A stretch of 64,000 bases of DNA from Paramecium sonneborni (lineage: Eukaryota; Ciliophora; Oligohymenophorea; Peniculida; Parameciidae). The DNA lies in assembly GCA_905182985.1 (NCBI GenBank), contig CAJJDN010000060.1, positions 469,359 through 533,358 on the forward strand, written 5' to 3'. The position numbers and the translations under genes were made by a program. The notes under the pieces were generated by a model, which was not told the DNA's origin, did not search any database, and saw nothing but the letters and a program-made list of their open reading frames with translations. Positions 1 to 10,909 of this stretch are shown in pieces. Each line of letters opens with the position of its first letter. Position 1 is the first letter of the stretch.

Positions 1-1238
1 TAATTTTATATTTAGTATGGTAAATCACTAACCATCTTTTTATGATAATTAGACCAGAATGCATTATTGTTTAAATTAGTTGATATGAATCTCTAGAATT
101 AATTTTTTATCTTTTCAGGGAAATCGGATACATAACACAATTATTCTAATTAGAAATAATATTCATCATCCTAATTAACTCCTGATCTTTACATCATATA
201 TGCAAAATCCCCTATTGTAAAAGTATAAAATCCAACTCCTATAATCAACCATAAAGTTTAATATTCAAACATAATAAATTAAGAATTATCCCCATAACCA
301 ATAGTTGTTATTGTTTGAGTTGATTAATAAAATGCATCTAAATATTTTATATCTAATAAATAATGATATCCACAAGTAAATATGTGAATTAATAGGAAGG
401 CTGTAACCATAACATCTATTATGAATTTAATTCCTTCCTTTAATTATATTTTATTGTCTGGTGTAAATGATGGAACTACCTTTTATTACTCTGCTTACCC
501 TTTGTAGCTATGCTTTTATTTATATATAAAATATTTGAATATTCTGCACAGTCTAAAAAATCTTAAATTATCTATTCCTAATTATATCCAAGGAAAAATA
601 GATAATAAATCAAAAATAAACCATGTTTTTAAATAATGTACCGCTATGTCAATTGTAGATATTTTTAAAGACGATCCCTCATCTATATATGCTGTCAAAA
701 ATGTTAATAATATATCAATTAAGAATATAATATCCAAAACCATTACAATACCTTGTAAATCAATTTCTAAATCATCAAATGTAATAAAGAGCGGATAAAT
801 TATACAAGAGCAAAATTACAGAAGAGTTACTACATTCATCCAAAATACAATAAAACAATCATCTGGATAAAATGGAATCATTTTTGTTCTTTTTTAAAAA
901 TAAAACTCTATTCTCTGTTACAATCTTTCTTTTCTATATTATTCTAAAGAATCAAAAAAACATTTGATGATGATCAATTTCCTTACTATTCTAACAAACA
1001 CACTTCTAGTGTCCCGAGTTATTGTGGTCTTATCTTCTTATGTATTGAAAGTCCTTTCTATTAATAAACTGATATACCCAAATATAGAAACAGTAGCTTA
1101 GGTTTTTAATTTTCTGTTTTATGAACCATGAAGCATATATTATGAAGAAGGTCGGTTTCTTTGTATTGGAATATCTACTGAATATGCTCCTTAGGTTATA
1201 ATTTGTTCTGGATCTTCCCGATCACTTATAAGCTGCAT
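1..1238 (-). CDS. Voltage-gated / CNG-type K+ channel, 3' end cut by window edge
   Basis: Pore-forming potassium channel subunit of the plasma or ciliary membrane. Read with TAA/TAG as Gln, the minus strand from ATG at 1238 is open to base 1. After a soluble N-terminus of roughly 150 residues come S1 (DCFIVFWMNVVTLLQF), S2 (VMVLDIIFLIDILLTFLTAY), S3 (WFIFDLLSIFPW), an S4 with basic residues every third position (LRFFRLCRIFKYF), S5, a pore helix with selectivity filter TTIGYGD (bases about 288-308), and S6. An in-frame TGA lies just upstream of this ATG, which supports the start. The cytoplasmic C-terminus, where a cyclic-nucleotide-binding domain would lie, is outside the window. Paramecium has large families of such channels controlling swimming; membership is inference. 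The 5' end is repeated at 2052-2378 by an assembly artefact. Confidence 0.85.
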
Positions 1239-2036
1239 AAATCGTCTAAATAATAATTATTTTCAATTCTTAATTATAATCAGATGATTAATAAAATAAA
1301 GTAAATATTTTGTTGAATCAGAAGATGACAAAAGAAAGCCTTTTATTCTTATCATAAATCATTTATAAATGAAGGAGATAATCAATCTGTATAACACATT
1401 TATTTTTAAATTTATTGGTGAAAAAATATTATTTCTTTTAATTTCATTTAGAAACATAACTTTGTTTTATCATTTATCGAATAATTAAATTATAATTTCT
1501 ATAAATTGTTGTATTGAAATATTATATAAAATTATCATGATTATTTAATTTTATGAATTTAAGCATTTTCTTTATGAAAACTAATTCTTTAAAAGTTAAT
1601 GAAGAGTTGTAAAGCTACGAAAATTATTAGAATTATTTAAAATGTTCTTTTGAAATAGTCTTCTTCCCTTTGTCTTTCTATTATTCGATTTATAACTCTT
1701 ATCATTCCAATTAAAGTAAATGGAATAAAGACAAATATTAAAACTGATTAAATTTTTTTCATAAATTCTGATTTGCTTATGTAATATATAGATTCAGTGA
1801 TTTCCATAAAAGCCCAACCACTTATTGTGTGTCTAAATGAGCAAAAACACAATTAGGGTCTCATAAAATACCATTGAAATAGTAGTCTCATGAGAAATAC
1901 ATAATATTTCACAACATTATTAGAAGATAGGATTTAGTTTTGCTTGATAAAAACAATTTCGAAACATTTTCCAATAGTCAAAGCTTTAACTAAATTTAGA
2001 ATGTTGGAAATGTCTTCGATTCCTTGTTTTGATTAG
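912..2036. repeat. First copy of a 1,125-bp exact direct repeat (likely unmerged contig overlap)
   Basis: Bases 912-2036 recur at 2052-3176 at a constant offset of 1140, with 15 Ns (2037-2051) between. I compared the printed lines and saw no difference. The repeat holds the 5' part of the K+ channel and the 3' part of the dehydratase-like gene, so both genes look partly duplicated. Merging the copies gives one clean channel gene followed by one clean dehydratase gene, as expected if two contigs ending in the same sequence were scaffolded without collapsing. Confidence 0.9.
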
Positions 2037-2051
2037 NNNNNNNNNNNNNNN
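2037..2051. other. Assembly gap, 15 N
   Basis: Run of 15 Ns between two identical 1,125-bp sequences. The true gap is probably negative, meaning the contigs overlap. Confidence 0.95.
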
Positions 2052-3176
2052 TCTCTGTTACAATCTTTCTTTTCTATATTATTCTAAAGAATCAAAAAAA
2101 CATTTGATGATGATCAATTTCCTTACTATTCTAACAAACACACTTCTAGTGTCCCGAGTTATTGTGGTCTTATCTTCTTATGTATTGAAAGTCCTTTCTA
2201 TTAATAAACTGATATACCCAAATATAGAAACAGTAGCTTAGGTTTTTAATTTTCTGTTTTATGAACCATGAAGCATATATTATGAAGAAGGTCGGTTTCT
2301 TTGTATTGGAATATCTACTGAATATGCTCCTTAGGTTATAATTTGTTCTGGATCTTCCCGATCACTTATAAGCTGCATAAATCGTCTAAATAATAATTAT
2401 TTTCAATTCTTAATTATAATCAGATGATTAATAAAATAAAGTAAATATTTTGTTGAATCAGAAGATGACAAAAGAAAGCCTTTTATTCTTATCATAAATC
2501 ATTTATAAATGAAGGAGATAATCAATCTGTATAACACATTTATTTTTAAATTTATTGGTGAAAAAATATTATTTCTTTTAATTTCATTTAGAAACATAAC
2601 TTTGTTTTATCATTTATCGAATAATTAAATTATAATTTCTATAAATTGTTGTATTGAAATATTATATAAAATTATCATGATTATTTAATTTTATGAATTT
2701 AAGCATTTTCTTTATGAAAACTAATTCTTTAAAAGTTAATGAAGAGTTGTAAAGCTACGAAAATTATTAGAATTATTTAAAATGTTCTTTTGAAATAGTC
2801 TTCTTCCCTTTGTCTTTCTATTATTCGATTTATAACTCTTATCATTCCAATTAAAGTAAATGGAATAAAGACAAATATTAAAACTGATTAAATTTTTTTC
2901 ATAAATTCTGATTTGCTTATGTAATATATAGATTCAGTGATTTCCATAAAAGCCCAACCACTTATTGTGTGTCTAAATGAGCAAAAACACAATTAGGGTC
3001 TCATAAAATACCATTGAAATAGTAGTCTCATGAGAAATACATAATATTTCACAACATTATTAGAAGATAGGATTTAGTTTTGCTTGATAAAAACAATTTC
3101 GAAACATTTTCCAATAGTCAAAGCTTTAACTAAATTTAGAATGTTGGAAATGTCTTCGATTCCTTGTTTTGATTAG
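2052..3176. repeat. Second copy of the 1,125-bp direct repeat
   Basis: Identical to 912-2036. Contains a redundant 5' fragment of the K+ channel (complement of 2052-2378) and the genuine 3' part of the dehydratase-like gene, which runs into it from 3259. Confidence 0.9.
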
Positions 3177-3259
3177 TAAATTATTAATGCCATAGCTTGA
3201 CTCCAACCAAGAATTCTAAGAATATTATACATCAAAATAATTTCGGCAGATATTTTCAT
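2675..3259 (-). CDS. 3-hydroxyacyl-CoA dehydratase-like protein (HACD/PTPLA/PHS1 family)
   Basis: Probable very-long-chain 3-hydroxyacyl-CoA dehydratase, the third step of fatty-acid elongation in the ER membrane. The minus-strand ORF from ATG 3259 to TGA 2675 encodes 194 residues with no intron needed. It opens with MYNILRILGWSQAMALIIY, resembling the family's first helix (YN-LGWS). It then has a segment like the QTLAVLEILH region and the stretch SGWAFMEITESIYYI, which matches the conserved W-s-(I/T)-E-(I/V)-IRY-Y motif carrying the catalytic Glu and Tyr. Several hydrophobic helices follow. It is slightly shorter than typical members (about 210-290) and the C-terminal YP-G-GE motif is not obvious, so the call is moderate. 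A truncated duplicate (complement of 1535-2036) is an assembly artefact. Confidence 0.6.
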
Positions 3260-3333
3260 TTGAATTAATAATTAATTTTTGAACAAAAATTATAAAAGAC
3301 ACAATTTATTATTATTATTATTATATTTTAAAA

Positions 3334-5923
3334 ATGTCGAAATAATACTATAATAATATGTGGTAGGAGACAATAAATGATATTCAAGACTTGATATAAG
3401 TTGAGAATTTTTAGAATGAACCAGACTTTTTAAAAAAACCCTCTTAAGATCTTTTTCAACATTATGCATAAAATTACATACGTTACATAGGGATATATAA
3501 GAAGTTTAAATTAAAAAATAATTATTATTAGATTAGAAGATTGTTATGATTAGATGGTACATCCTTAGAAAAAAATAAATTTGAAAGAATTATTAGAATT
3601 AGCAATAATAAGAATGATTGAAAATAAAAAATTAGTAATCCAATATAATGTACATTCAAACAGTTACCAATCAGATATGGTGAATTTAGATGAGTTGATT
3701 ACAGATTTAAAATTAACTCCAGATTATTTAGAAGTGCCAATTCCAAGGTATTTTAAAAAGGAAACAGATAAAGAAAGATTGGATGAGAGAAACTTTATAA
3801 TAGATAAAACATTATAGGATATGGATTTAGGTTAACCTGAAGAAACAGTTATAGAAGAATAATATTTTTTAGATACAAAAGAAGAAAATATTTTAGAAAT
3901 AATATAGAGAAATGAAAGAGGAAGATAAGGAATTTAGAGAGGATTATAATGTAAATAATTAAGGAAGGATAAATTAAGAAAAGAAAATAAAACAAAAAGA
4001 TTAGCAGAAGGTGAAGAAATAACTGATGAATAAGAAAATGAGAAAGCAGTTTTGATAATTTAAAAATATTTTAAAGGATACAAGGGAAGAGAATAAGTTT
4101 ATTATATGAGAGAAGAAGAAATGAAATTTTTAGGAATTTAAAGAGATGCAGAAGATCCAAAATAACCTAATTCTTAATCTATGAAATCATAAGAATAAAG
4201 ATAAAAGTATATAAAAAATACATATATATTTAGAATGACCTTAATTTAATAATAACATATGAAAGATTATGAAGCTAAAAAGATAGAACTAAAAAAATTG
4301 GTATAGGAAACAGAAGGGCCAGAAATTAAAGAAAAAAAAATAAAAGAAAGAATAGATTGGATAGATATGTATTTAGATAAAACAGAAGGAAGTAATGAAT
4401 TGATTATCTTAAGAAAAATTGCCTGCAAAAGCTATTGATTATTATGATGATAAAAAGAGATACCCTCCATCATAAGAAGAATTGGATGCATTAAAGGGAG
4501 GAAAGAAAGGTGCTAAAAAAGAAAATAAACCTGAAAAGAAAGGTAAGAAAGGAAAAAAAGACAAGAAAGAAGAAAAGAAAGATACAATAGATTTAACTAC
4601 AGTTGTAAAAATAAATGAAAGAGTTGAAGAATATTTGACAACTTGGGGTTCTACAGATGATTCAACAAATTTTTAATAGACTTTTGTAACTGATGTAGCA
4701 AAAGGATTAGTTAGATAATCTGTAGAAACAGAAATGAATAGTTTAGTTGATGAATTAATAGAAATAGAATTAGATAATAGACATTTATTCTTATTAAAGA
4801 AACCCAGAAAAAGACCACCAAAACCCAAACCACCTAAAGCTCCTAAACCAAAAAATTTTAAAGTGCCAGGTGCAGGTGGTGTAAAAGGAAGAGATGTTTT
4901 TGATTTATTAAGTGAATTGTTAGAATATGGAATAGTCAAAAAGTTAATGCCAGCAAATTTAGCTGATCTAAAAGGAGGATAAAATGTATTAGGAGCTACT
5001 TAAGAATAATAATTTTCAACTACACCTGATCCTTCTTATCCTCAATTAAGATCAGCATTAGCTGAATTTGTTGGAATGTAATTAGGTTCTCCTGTTTTAA
5101 AAGAAAAATTAGATAAAATGTCTTATTTCTTATTCTTTGGACCATCTGGATCAGGTAAAACTTTAGCAATTAGAGCTTTGGCTACTGAATGTAATGCTAT
5201 GTTACTTGATATAACTCCAAGTTCTCCAGAAGTTTAATAAAAGTTCTCTGATAAATCTTCAATAGGAAAAACATTTTATACTGTTTTTTATGTGGCTAAA
5301 GTTTTGCATCCCACAATTATATTTATGGATAATATAGAATAAGTTTTTGGATCTGCTAAAAAGAAAAAAGGTGTTCCTGCAGCTCCATGGGCTAAATTAA
5401 AGAAGCCACTTTAAGATTTTAAAAAGGCTAAGTTTATTGAACCAACTACAAGAGTTGTTTTTATAGGTTGTACTAATTAACCTGAATTAATGATTATGAA
5501 GGATTCAAAAAATTTCTTTGAAAAAAAGTTCTTTTTTCCAATGTTAAATTATGATACAAGGTTAACTTTATTAAAGTATTTTATTGAAGAGAAAGGAATA
5601 AAATTAGAACCTAATTTCCCTTTGAGTACTTTAGCTCATTTAACAGAAGGATATACTGCTGGATCTTTTAAAAATGCTATTGATAAAATAATAACACCAG
5701 AAAGAATCAAAAAGATACCAGATGAACCAATTACTATAGATGAATTTTTAGCTAGACTTTCAAGATAACCATATGTAAAGTCTTAGGTAGAATATGATAA
5801 ATTGAGAGTATTTTATATTAGTTATTGTAGACATTCTTTGATGAGGTAACAGGAACAAAAGAAAGAAGAGAAAAATCAAAGGCTGTTGCAGTTGATCCTA
5901 AAAAGGGTGGAAAGAAAAAATGA
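3334..5923 (+). CDS. DRC11: IQ- and AAA-domain protein of the nexin-dynein regulatory complex (DRC11/IQCA1)
   Basis: Axonemal protein of the nexin-dynein regulatory complex, which controls dynein motion in motile cilia. Spliced length is 838 residues (human IQCA1 is about 820). Three introns restore the frame: 3504-3531 (28 nt), 4392-4413 (22 nt) and 5808-5830 (23 nt). The N-terminus has the family signature YDQMVHPQKK. An IQ-like motif (VLIIQKYFKGYKGREQ) lies near residue 225. The middle has LPAKAIDYYDDKKRYPP followed by lysine-rich KKGKKGKK stretches. The AAA module has Walker A GPSGSGKT near residue 585 and a Walker B-like IIFMDNIE, in which the usual second acidic residue is Asn, so ATPase activity may be altered. 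It ends in KKGGKKK. Only 46 bases separate its stop from the next ATG. Confidence 0.93.
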
Positions 5924-5969
5924 TATATTAATCATTAAAATAAACATATATAATAAATATTAATAATAA

Positions 5970-6222
5970 ATGGTTTGTTGTTCATGCTCTTAATAGCTGA
6001 TTTTCACGATTGTTTTAATCACATTATTGTTTGCAGCTGTTACCATAGAAGCTGTTAGATATGCTTGGTTAACAATATCCCTTATGTTTGGAATTTTGTT
6101 AATGATAGGTAAAATATCATCTTCTAATATTAATTATAGATTATATGTTTTCTAATGAAAAAGGTTTCATGTATGATCCAGATTATAAAACTTGGAGATA
6201 AAAAACTCAAACAGATGCATGA
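5970..6222 (+). CDS. Small two-pass membrane protein, 73 aa, unrecognised
   Basis: Unrecognised. ATG 5970 to TGA 6220-6222 with one 31-nt intron (6109-6139) gives 73 residues. It starts MVCCSCSQQ, where the Cys cluster could be palmitoylated, and continues with two closely spaced hydrophobic segments (IFTIVLITLLFAAVTI and WLTISLMFGILLMI). A short polar tail rich in Tyr, Lys and Asp follows (FSNEKGFMYDPDYKTWR). The retained reading frame across the intron and the tight packing between two intact genes support a real gene. Role unknown; a small organelle or endomembrane subunit is only a guess. Confidence 0.65.
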
Positions 6223-6351
6223 TTATTCTATAATTTTACATACATTAATTTGCATAATTCATTATTTTGCTCTATATTATAATTTATTATATATAGACTT
6301 AATTGTGTTTATTAATTCAATTATAATATTAATAATATACACTATTTGAAT

Positions 6352-6546
6352 ATGGATAGAGTCAGATTACATCATTTAGCAGAATAGAGATGTAAACCAC
6401 TTGGTTGCAGAATGAAATCATGTTAAGAATCAGCCTAAGATCCTAATTTATGTTAATAATATCATAGAGAACTCTTGGAATGTATTGCAAAAGAAAAGAC
6501 GAGACTTATAGATAATTGGAATAGAACAGGTAAATTTTCATCTTGA
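6352..6546 (+). CDS. Twin CX9C (CHCH) protein, likely mitochondrial intermembrane space
   Basis: A 64-residue intronless ORF from ATG 6352 to TGA 6544-6546. Cysteines at 14, 24, 34 and 44 form two exact CX9C motifs (C14-x9-C24 and C34-x9-C44), the coiled-coil-helix-coiled-coil-helix signature of proteins oxidised by Mia40 in the mitochondrial intermembrane space. An additional Cys sits at 19. Size and spacing suit CMC4-like or other small cytochrome-oxidase assembly factors, but the exact subfamily cannot be set by eye. No cleavable presequence is seen, as expected for the class. CCDC93 begins 44 bases downstream. Confidence 0.75.
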
Positions 6547-6590
6547 TTATATATATATATATTAATAATAATAATAATATTGTTATCTAA

Positions 6591-8592
6591 ATGAAAGGTG
6601 AAGTAATCAACTTAGATCCTGAAACTAATCCTAAACTAAAGGAAATATTGGATTTACTTCTTTTAGCTGGTTATTTTAGAATTCGTATTCCATCAATTAA
6701 ACCATTTGATAAAGTATTATTATTCCTCTCTAAAATTAATAGATTTTAGGTGGACTTAGTTGGTGTATCACTCAATCAAATTTTGCAATTGATATTTAAT
6801 ATAATGATGACTATAATATTGGACAAAAAATCAAAGTTTCTGAATAAATTGTGAAATCTTTAATTGAAATGCAATGTCCTTATGCTCTTTAACCTCATTA
6901 AATATAAGGTCTAGATTTAAATGCCATATATCCAGTTATTAAGTGGCTTATTAAATTTGTTTTAGAAACAAGAGAATTTAGATAAGATTAAAATTATAGA
7001 GTAAGTAAATTAGTTGGTAAAAATGCTAATTAAACCTTATATTATTAAGATTAAGAAGAAAAAAAGGCAATCTAAGAAATTGTATCATAATTAGATTTAT
7101 TATAAGATAATAGATAAACTAAAAATTTAAAAAGGTTATCAAAAAAAGACCCTTTACGTGTATATTCTACATTAATTGAATATGGAGATTTATCAAGTTA
7201 AAGAACATATAACAAATTTTGTGCTTTAATATCAGGAATTTAAAAATAAAAACAACAAGGAAATTAGTAAAATGTAAGTGCTGTTAATAATAAATCACAA
7301 TTGAATTCAACATTAGCATTTTAATAAAATTTATTTGTAGATGAAGTTTAAGAAAAGAAAACAACAAACTAAAATTAAAATTAATAAGTAACTTTGGAAT
7401 AATTAACAAATTTACAGAAAGAGAAAATATAGTAAGCATAAGCATAAATAAAAGAAATGTCTTAAATAGCTGGTCCATCTGCTGAAGCAACTTTGAATGA
7501 AGAAGAAGGTAGAAAATTTCAGAAATTATAAAGACGTAATTCTATTGCTGGACAATCATTATCATAATTGATTTCTAAAGAAAAAATTGCAGAAGGATTA
7601 AAATAGTAAAATTAAGAAGAAGAAGATCAAGAAGTTGTAAACACAGTAAACATAAAGTTACAAGAGAAATTGATTTTAGAGTAATAATTTAAATTACAAT
7701 AACAAAATCTTAACAATCTTGAAAAGGCAATAGAATAAGATATGGTTGAAGTAGAGTAATTAGAATAATAGAACAATTAATTATAATAATAAATAAATGA
7801 AGAAAAATCACGTCTTAGTAAAATTGTGGAAGCATTAAAAGTAATTGAGACAAAAACAAAAAAAGCAAATTAAGTTGATATAAAAAGAGCAGAAGAATAA
7901 GTTGCAAAAAAATTAGAATTAAAAGAAGAGAAGACATAATTAAAAAAAGAAATTAAATAAGAATAATAAAAAATAGAAAGAGAAAAAGAGGAAGCTATAA
8001 AGAATATGCCATAAGAAAATGATTAGGAAATATTTAAGGAAATGAAAGCATAATACAATTAAAAGAGGGAAAAGTTTGAAAAGAAATTTTAATAATTTTA
8101 ACTTTTAAATTAGGAGATTGTAGTTTTAGAAAGAAAGCTGGAATCTTTTCCATAACCTTCAGAAATAGCATAATATCATTAAAGATTTTTAAAATTGTAT
8201 GATTCAATTAATGAAGAGATGGAATCAAATAAAAAATTATTATCAAAATATAACAATTTGTTAGAAGTGAAATAGTTGGCAGCTTAATTTGTAGATATTT
8301 ATAGAACTTTTAAAGAGAATTACACTAATAATTTAAAGGATAAAAAAGGAAAAATAGAATTATAGTAAAATTTAGATTCTACATACAAAGTATGATATTG
8401 AGTATGCTTTAGCAATTATAAAAATAATTATAGCTTTATTAAGAAAAGTTGTAATAGTCTGAAAACAAAAGATAAAGCAATTTAGAATAGTATAGATAAG
8501 CATTAGCAATAGAGAGAGAATATTACAAATTATTGAAGGAAATAAAATTTGAATATGAAAAATACGAATAATATACAAATAAAAATGAATGA
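6591..8592 (+). CDS. CCDC93: CCDC93 homologue, coiled-coil subunit of the CCC/Commander complex
   Basis: Component of the COMMD/CCDC22/CCDC93 complex that recycles endosomal cargo. Spliced product is 649 residues (human about 630). Intron 1 (6714-6742, 29 nt) restores the conserved [10 protein letters not shown] segment; intron 2 is 8390-8412 (23 nt). The N-terminal domain shows [16 protein letters not shown], then [19 protein letters not shown] and [12 protein letters not shown], all characteristic of CCDC93. From about residue 230 the protein is long coiled coil rich in Gln, Glu and Lys, ending at TGA 8590-8592. Gln is encoded almost entirely by TAA/TAG. The N-terminal motifs make this one of the firmest calls here. 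Confidence 0.9.
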
Positions 8593-8838
8593 AATAAATA
8601 TAAAAATCAATAATAATAATAATTTATATTTTTAATTTGTGTTAAATTAAGTTATCTAACCCTATCTGTGTTACTCATCATTACTTTTTATAGATTGAAT
8701 GCAGTGTCAATGATAGGGAATATAAAAATGAAATAATAGAATCATAATAATTGGATTTAATACAATTATTATTTTTTTTGACTATTTCAAACAAAATCCA
8801 TCATCTGATTTTATTGATAATATAAATTACTTTACTTA

Positions 8839-10721
8839 ATGGGTTGTGGTAGTAGCGCAGGAGCAGTAATTGAATAAAATAGAGCACCTGGTTTCAAAGG
8901 GCCAGTTTTTTTGACAATAAAGCATGCTTTATTAGAAAGGGATGTAAGATTCATAGGAGTTATGGATCCTTATATTAAATTGCTTATGGGAAGACAAGAG
9001 TTTAAGACCCCAGTAATAAAAGAGGGAGGAAAACATCCGTACATATATATTTTGTGATTATTTTTTAATTAGAAAATGGGAAGGTTGCACACACACATTT
9101 TAAAAATTACTTGGAGAACCAGATGTAATAATAGGGTAAGTATGGTGTGAAAATACAATAACTTCAGACATTCTTATTGGTGAGGGAGCATTTTCTTTGA
9201 CTTCTATAAGAAAAGGAAATGCTGAACCTAAGAGAATTTCATTTTTACTATTTCATCATGGTGAAAAAGCAGGTGAAATTCATTTAGAAGCAACTTTTAC
9301 ACTTGATCCAAGCGGAAAAGAATTACCAGAAATAAAGGCTCCAGATACTGAAGGAAAATTCATTGTTAAACCAAAATTTGGAAGATTAAAGAAGAATACA
9401 AATTTATTATTAAAGATGGATCCATTTTTAACTATTCATTTTGGTAATGAAACAATGAATACTTCTGTTGATGCAGCTGGACATACTACACCTAAATGGA
9501 GTGATGAAATAATATTTACTAGAGAAACAAATGAAGATACTTTATATATTGAAGTTTGGGCTGAATCTTTAATAGGATGGAATGATTTCTTAGGATGTGG
9601 TAAATTAATCAAATTTATTAAATAGGTTATGCTTCTATAACTGATGCATTAACACTAAAAGAAAACTAATTATAAACAGTTACATTATTTTATGATGGTG
9701 CTAATGTAGGAGAAGTAGAGATAGAATGTACATTTAAGACAGCAAAACCATAAGATTATTTGTAGAAAGATAAATCATCAAAAGAAGCAACTTCAAAAGA
9801 ATCATTTTAATAATAACTTTAATCATATTAATAACCATAATAATAATAATAATAATAGTAATAATAATAATAATAATAAGTATTTCCATAATAATTGAAT
9901 TAATTTGTTTAAAATTATGAAGTCAGATATTAAAATAGCTATGGATAATAACCAATGAATGGTAGAGTAGATTTCACATATCCAAATGGTGATCAATATT
10001 CTGGAGACATGATGAATAATTTAAAACATGGATAAGGTAGAATATAATTTAGTTATGGTGGATATTATGAAGGTTAATGGGCTAATGATTAATATAATGG
10101 AATGGGAGTGTTAGTAGTAGGGGATTCAAGATATGAAGGTTAATTTATAAATGGAAAGAAAAATGGATAAGGAAAGTAAGTTTGGAATAATAGATAATAA
10201 TATGATGGATAATGGGTTGATAATAATATGCATGGAAATGGGTAATTAATATTTAAATATTAAGTGAATGGACATTTGTGAATGGAGGAAAAAAGAAGGG
10301 TGTCTGGGCTCATGGAAATAGATTAAGATGGTTAGATGATGATTAGAATATAGTTTAAGCAGGAAAAACTATGACTTCAGGTTTTATGTTAACTAGTCCA
10401 AATTAATAATTTACGTTATCATTCTTCCATGATGGTAGATTATACATCTTCCATAATTAAACTAGATAACCAGTCTTTTCTGTATTTTATATAATTATCA
10501 TAAAATAGGCTGTTAATTTCAATAGGTAACCTATCCCTCCTGTTTGGTTAAAATTTGATCCTTCAGGAGAGTTATAAATGATTGATGCCAAAGGTGTACC
10601 ATATTGGGTTTCTGGCTAAAACTTTGGAATGTTTGCACCTCCATTTGTATTGGTTTTGTAAGATGATGGTAGACTTGTAATCTAAGATGCTAATGGATAA
10701 CCTAAATGGTGTTCACATTGA
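8839..10721 (+). CDS. N-myristoylatable C2 / polyQ / MORN / B-lectin-like fusion protein
   Basis: A 590-residue modular protein with four introns: 9039-9072 (34 nt), 9600-9625 (26 nt), 10242-10264 (23 nt) and 10482-10508 (27 nt). It starts MGCGSSAG, an N-myristoylation-type signal with a palmitoylatable Cys. A first C2-like domain (DPYIKLLMGRQEFKTPVIKE, KHPKWEGCTHTF, ILIGEGAFSL) is followed by a second (DPFLTIHFGNETMNTS, TPKWSDEIIF, FLGCGYASITDAL). A 14-Gln run coded by TAA/TAG (about 9838-9879) comes next. Then several MORN repeats (FTYPNGDQYSGDMMNNLKHG, YGGYYEGQW, DSRYEGQFINGKKNGQGK). The C-terminus has three repeats like a bulb-type lectin (FHDGRLYIF, FDPSGELQMIDAKG, LQDDGRLVIQDANG with W). 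Domain types argue for membrane-anchored, Ca2+/lipid-binding function; the partner is unknown. Confidence 0.85.
9838..9879 (+). repeat. TAA/TAG triplet run encoding 14 Gln
   Basis: Six TAA, one TAG and seven TAA codons in frame give 14 consecutive glutamines, linking the C2 and MORN parts of the surrounding protein. The same DNA would be nonsense in the standard code. Confidence 0.9.
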
Positions 10722-10909
10722 AATCATCAATAAATAAAATAATATTTATTAAAATTCTTTTTCTATTATAAATTCTCAAATTTATTAGAATATTGATCTC
10801 TAGTCACTTTGTTATTACATTCTACAAAGTTTTACTTATTTTGTTCAATTTCTTTTTTGGTTTAACTTTATCAATCAAATTAATTATTATTTTTAATTAC
10901 ATTATATTC

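Noticed and set aside
912..3176. Terminal repeats of a transposon or a segmental duplication
   Set aside because: The repeat has no inverted ends, target-site duplication or transposase, the copies abut Ns, and collapsing them yields intact genes.
7284..8578. Minus-strand ORFs inside CCDC93
   Set aside because: Shadows of the coiled-coil coding sequence; no start context or family features.
9838..9880. Non-coding TAA microsatellite
   Set aside because: It is in frame within a gene and reads as polyglutamine between C2 and MORN domains.
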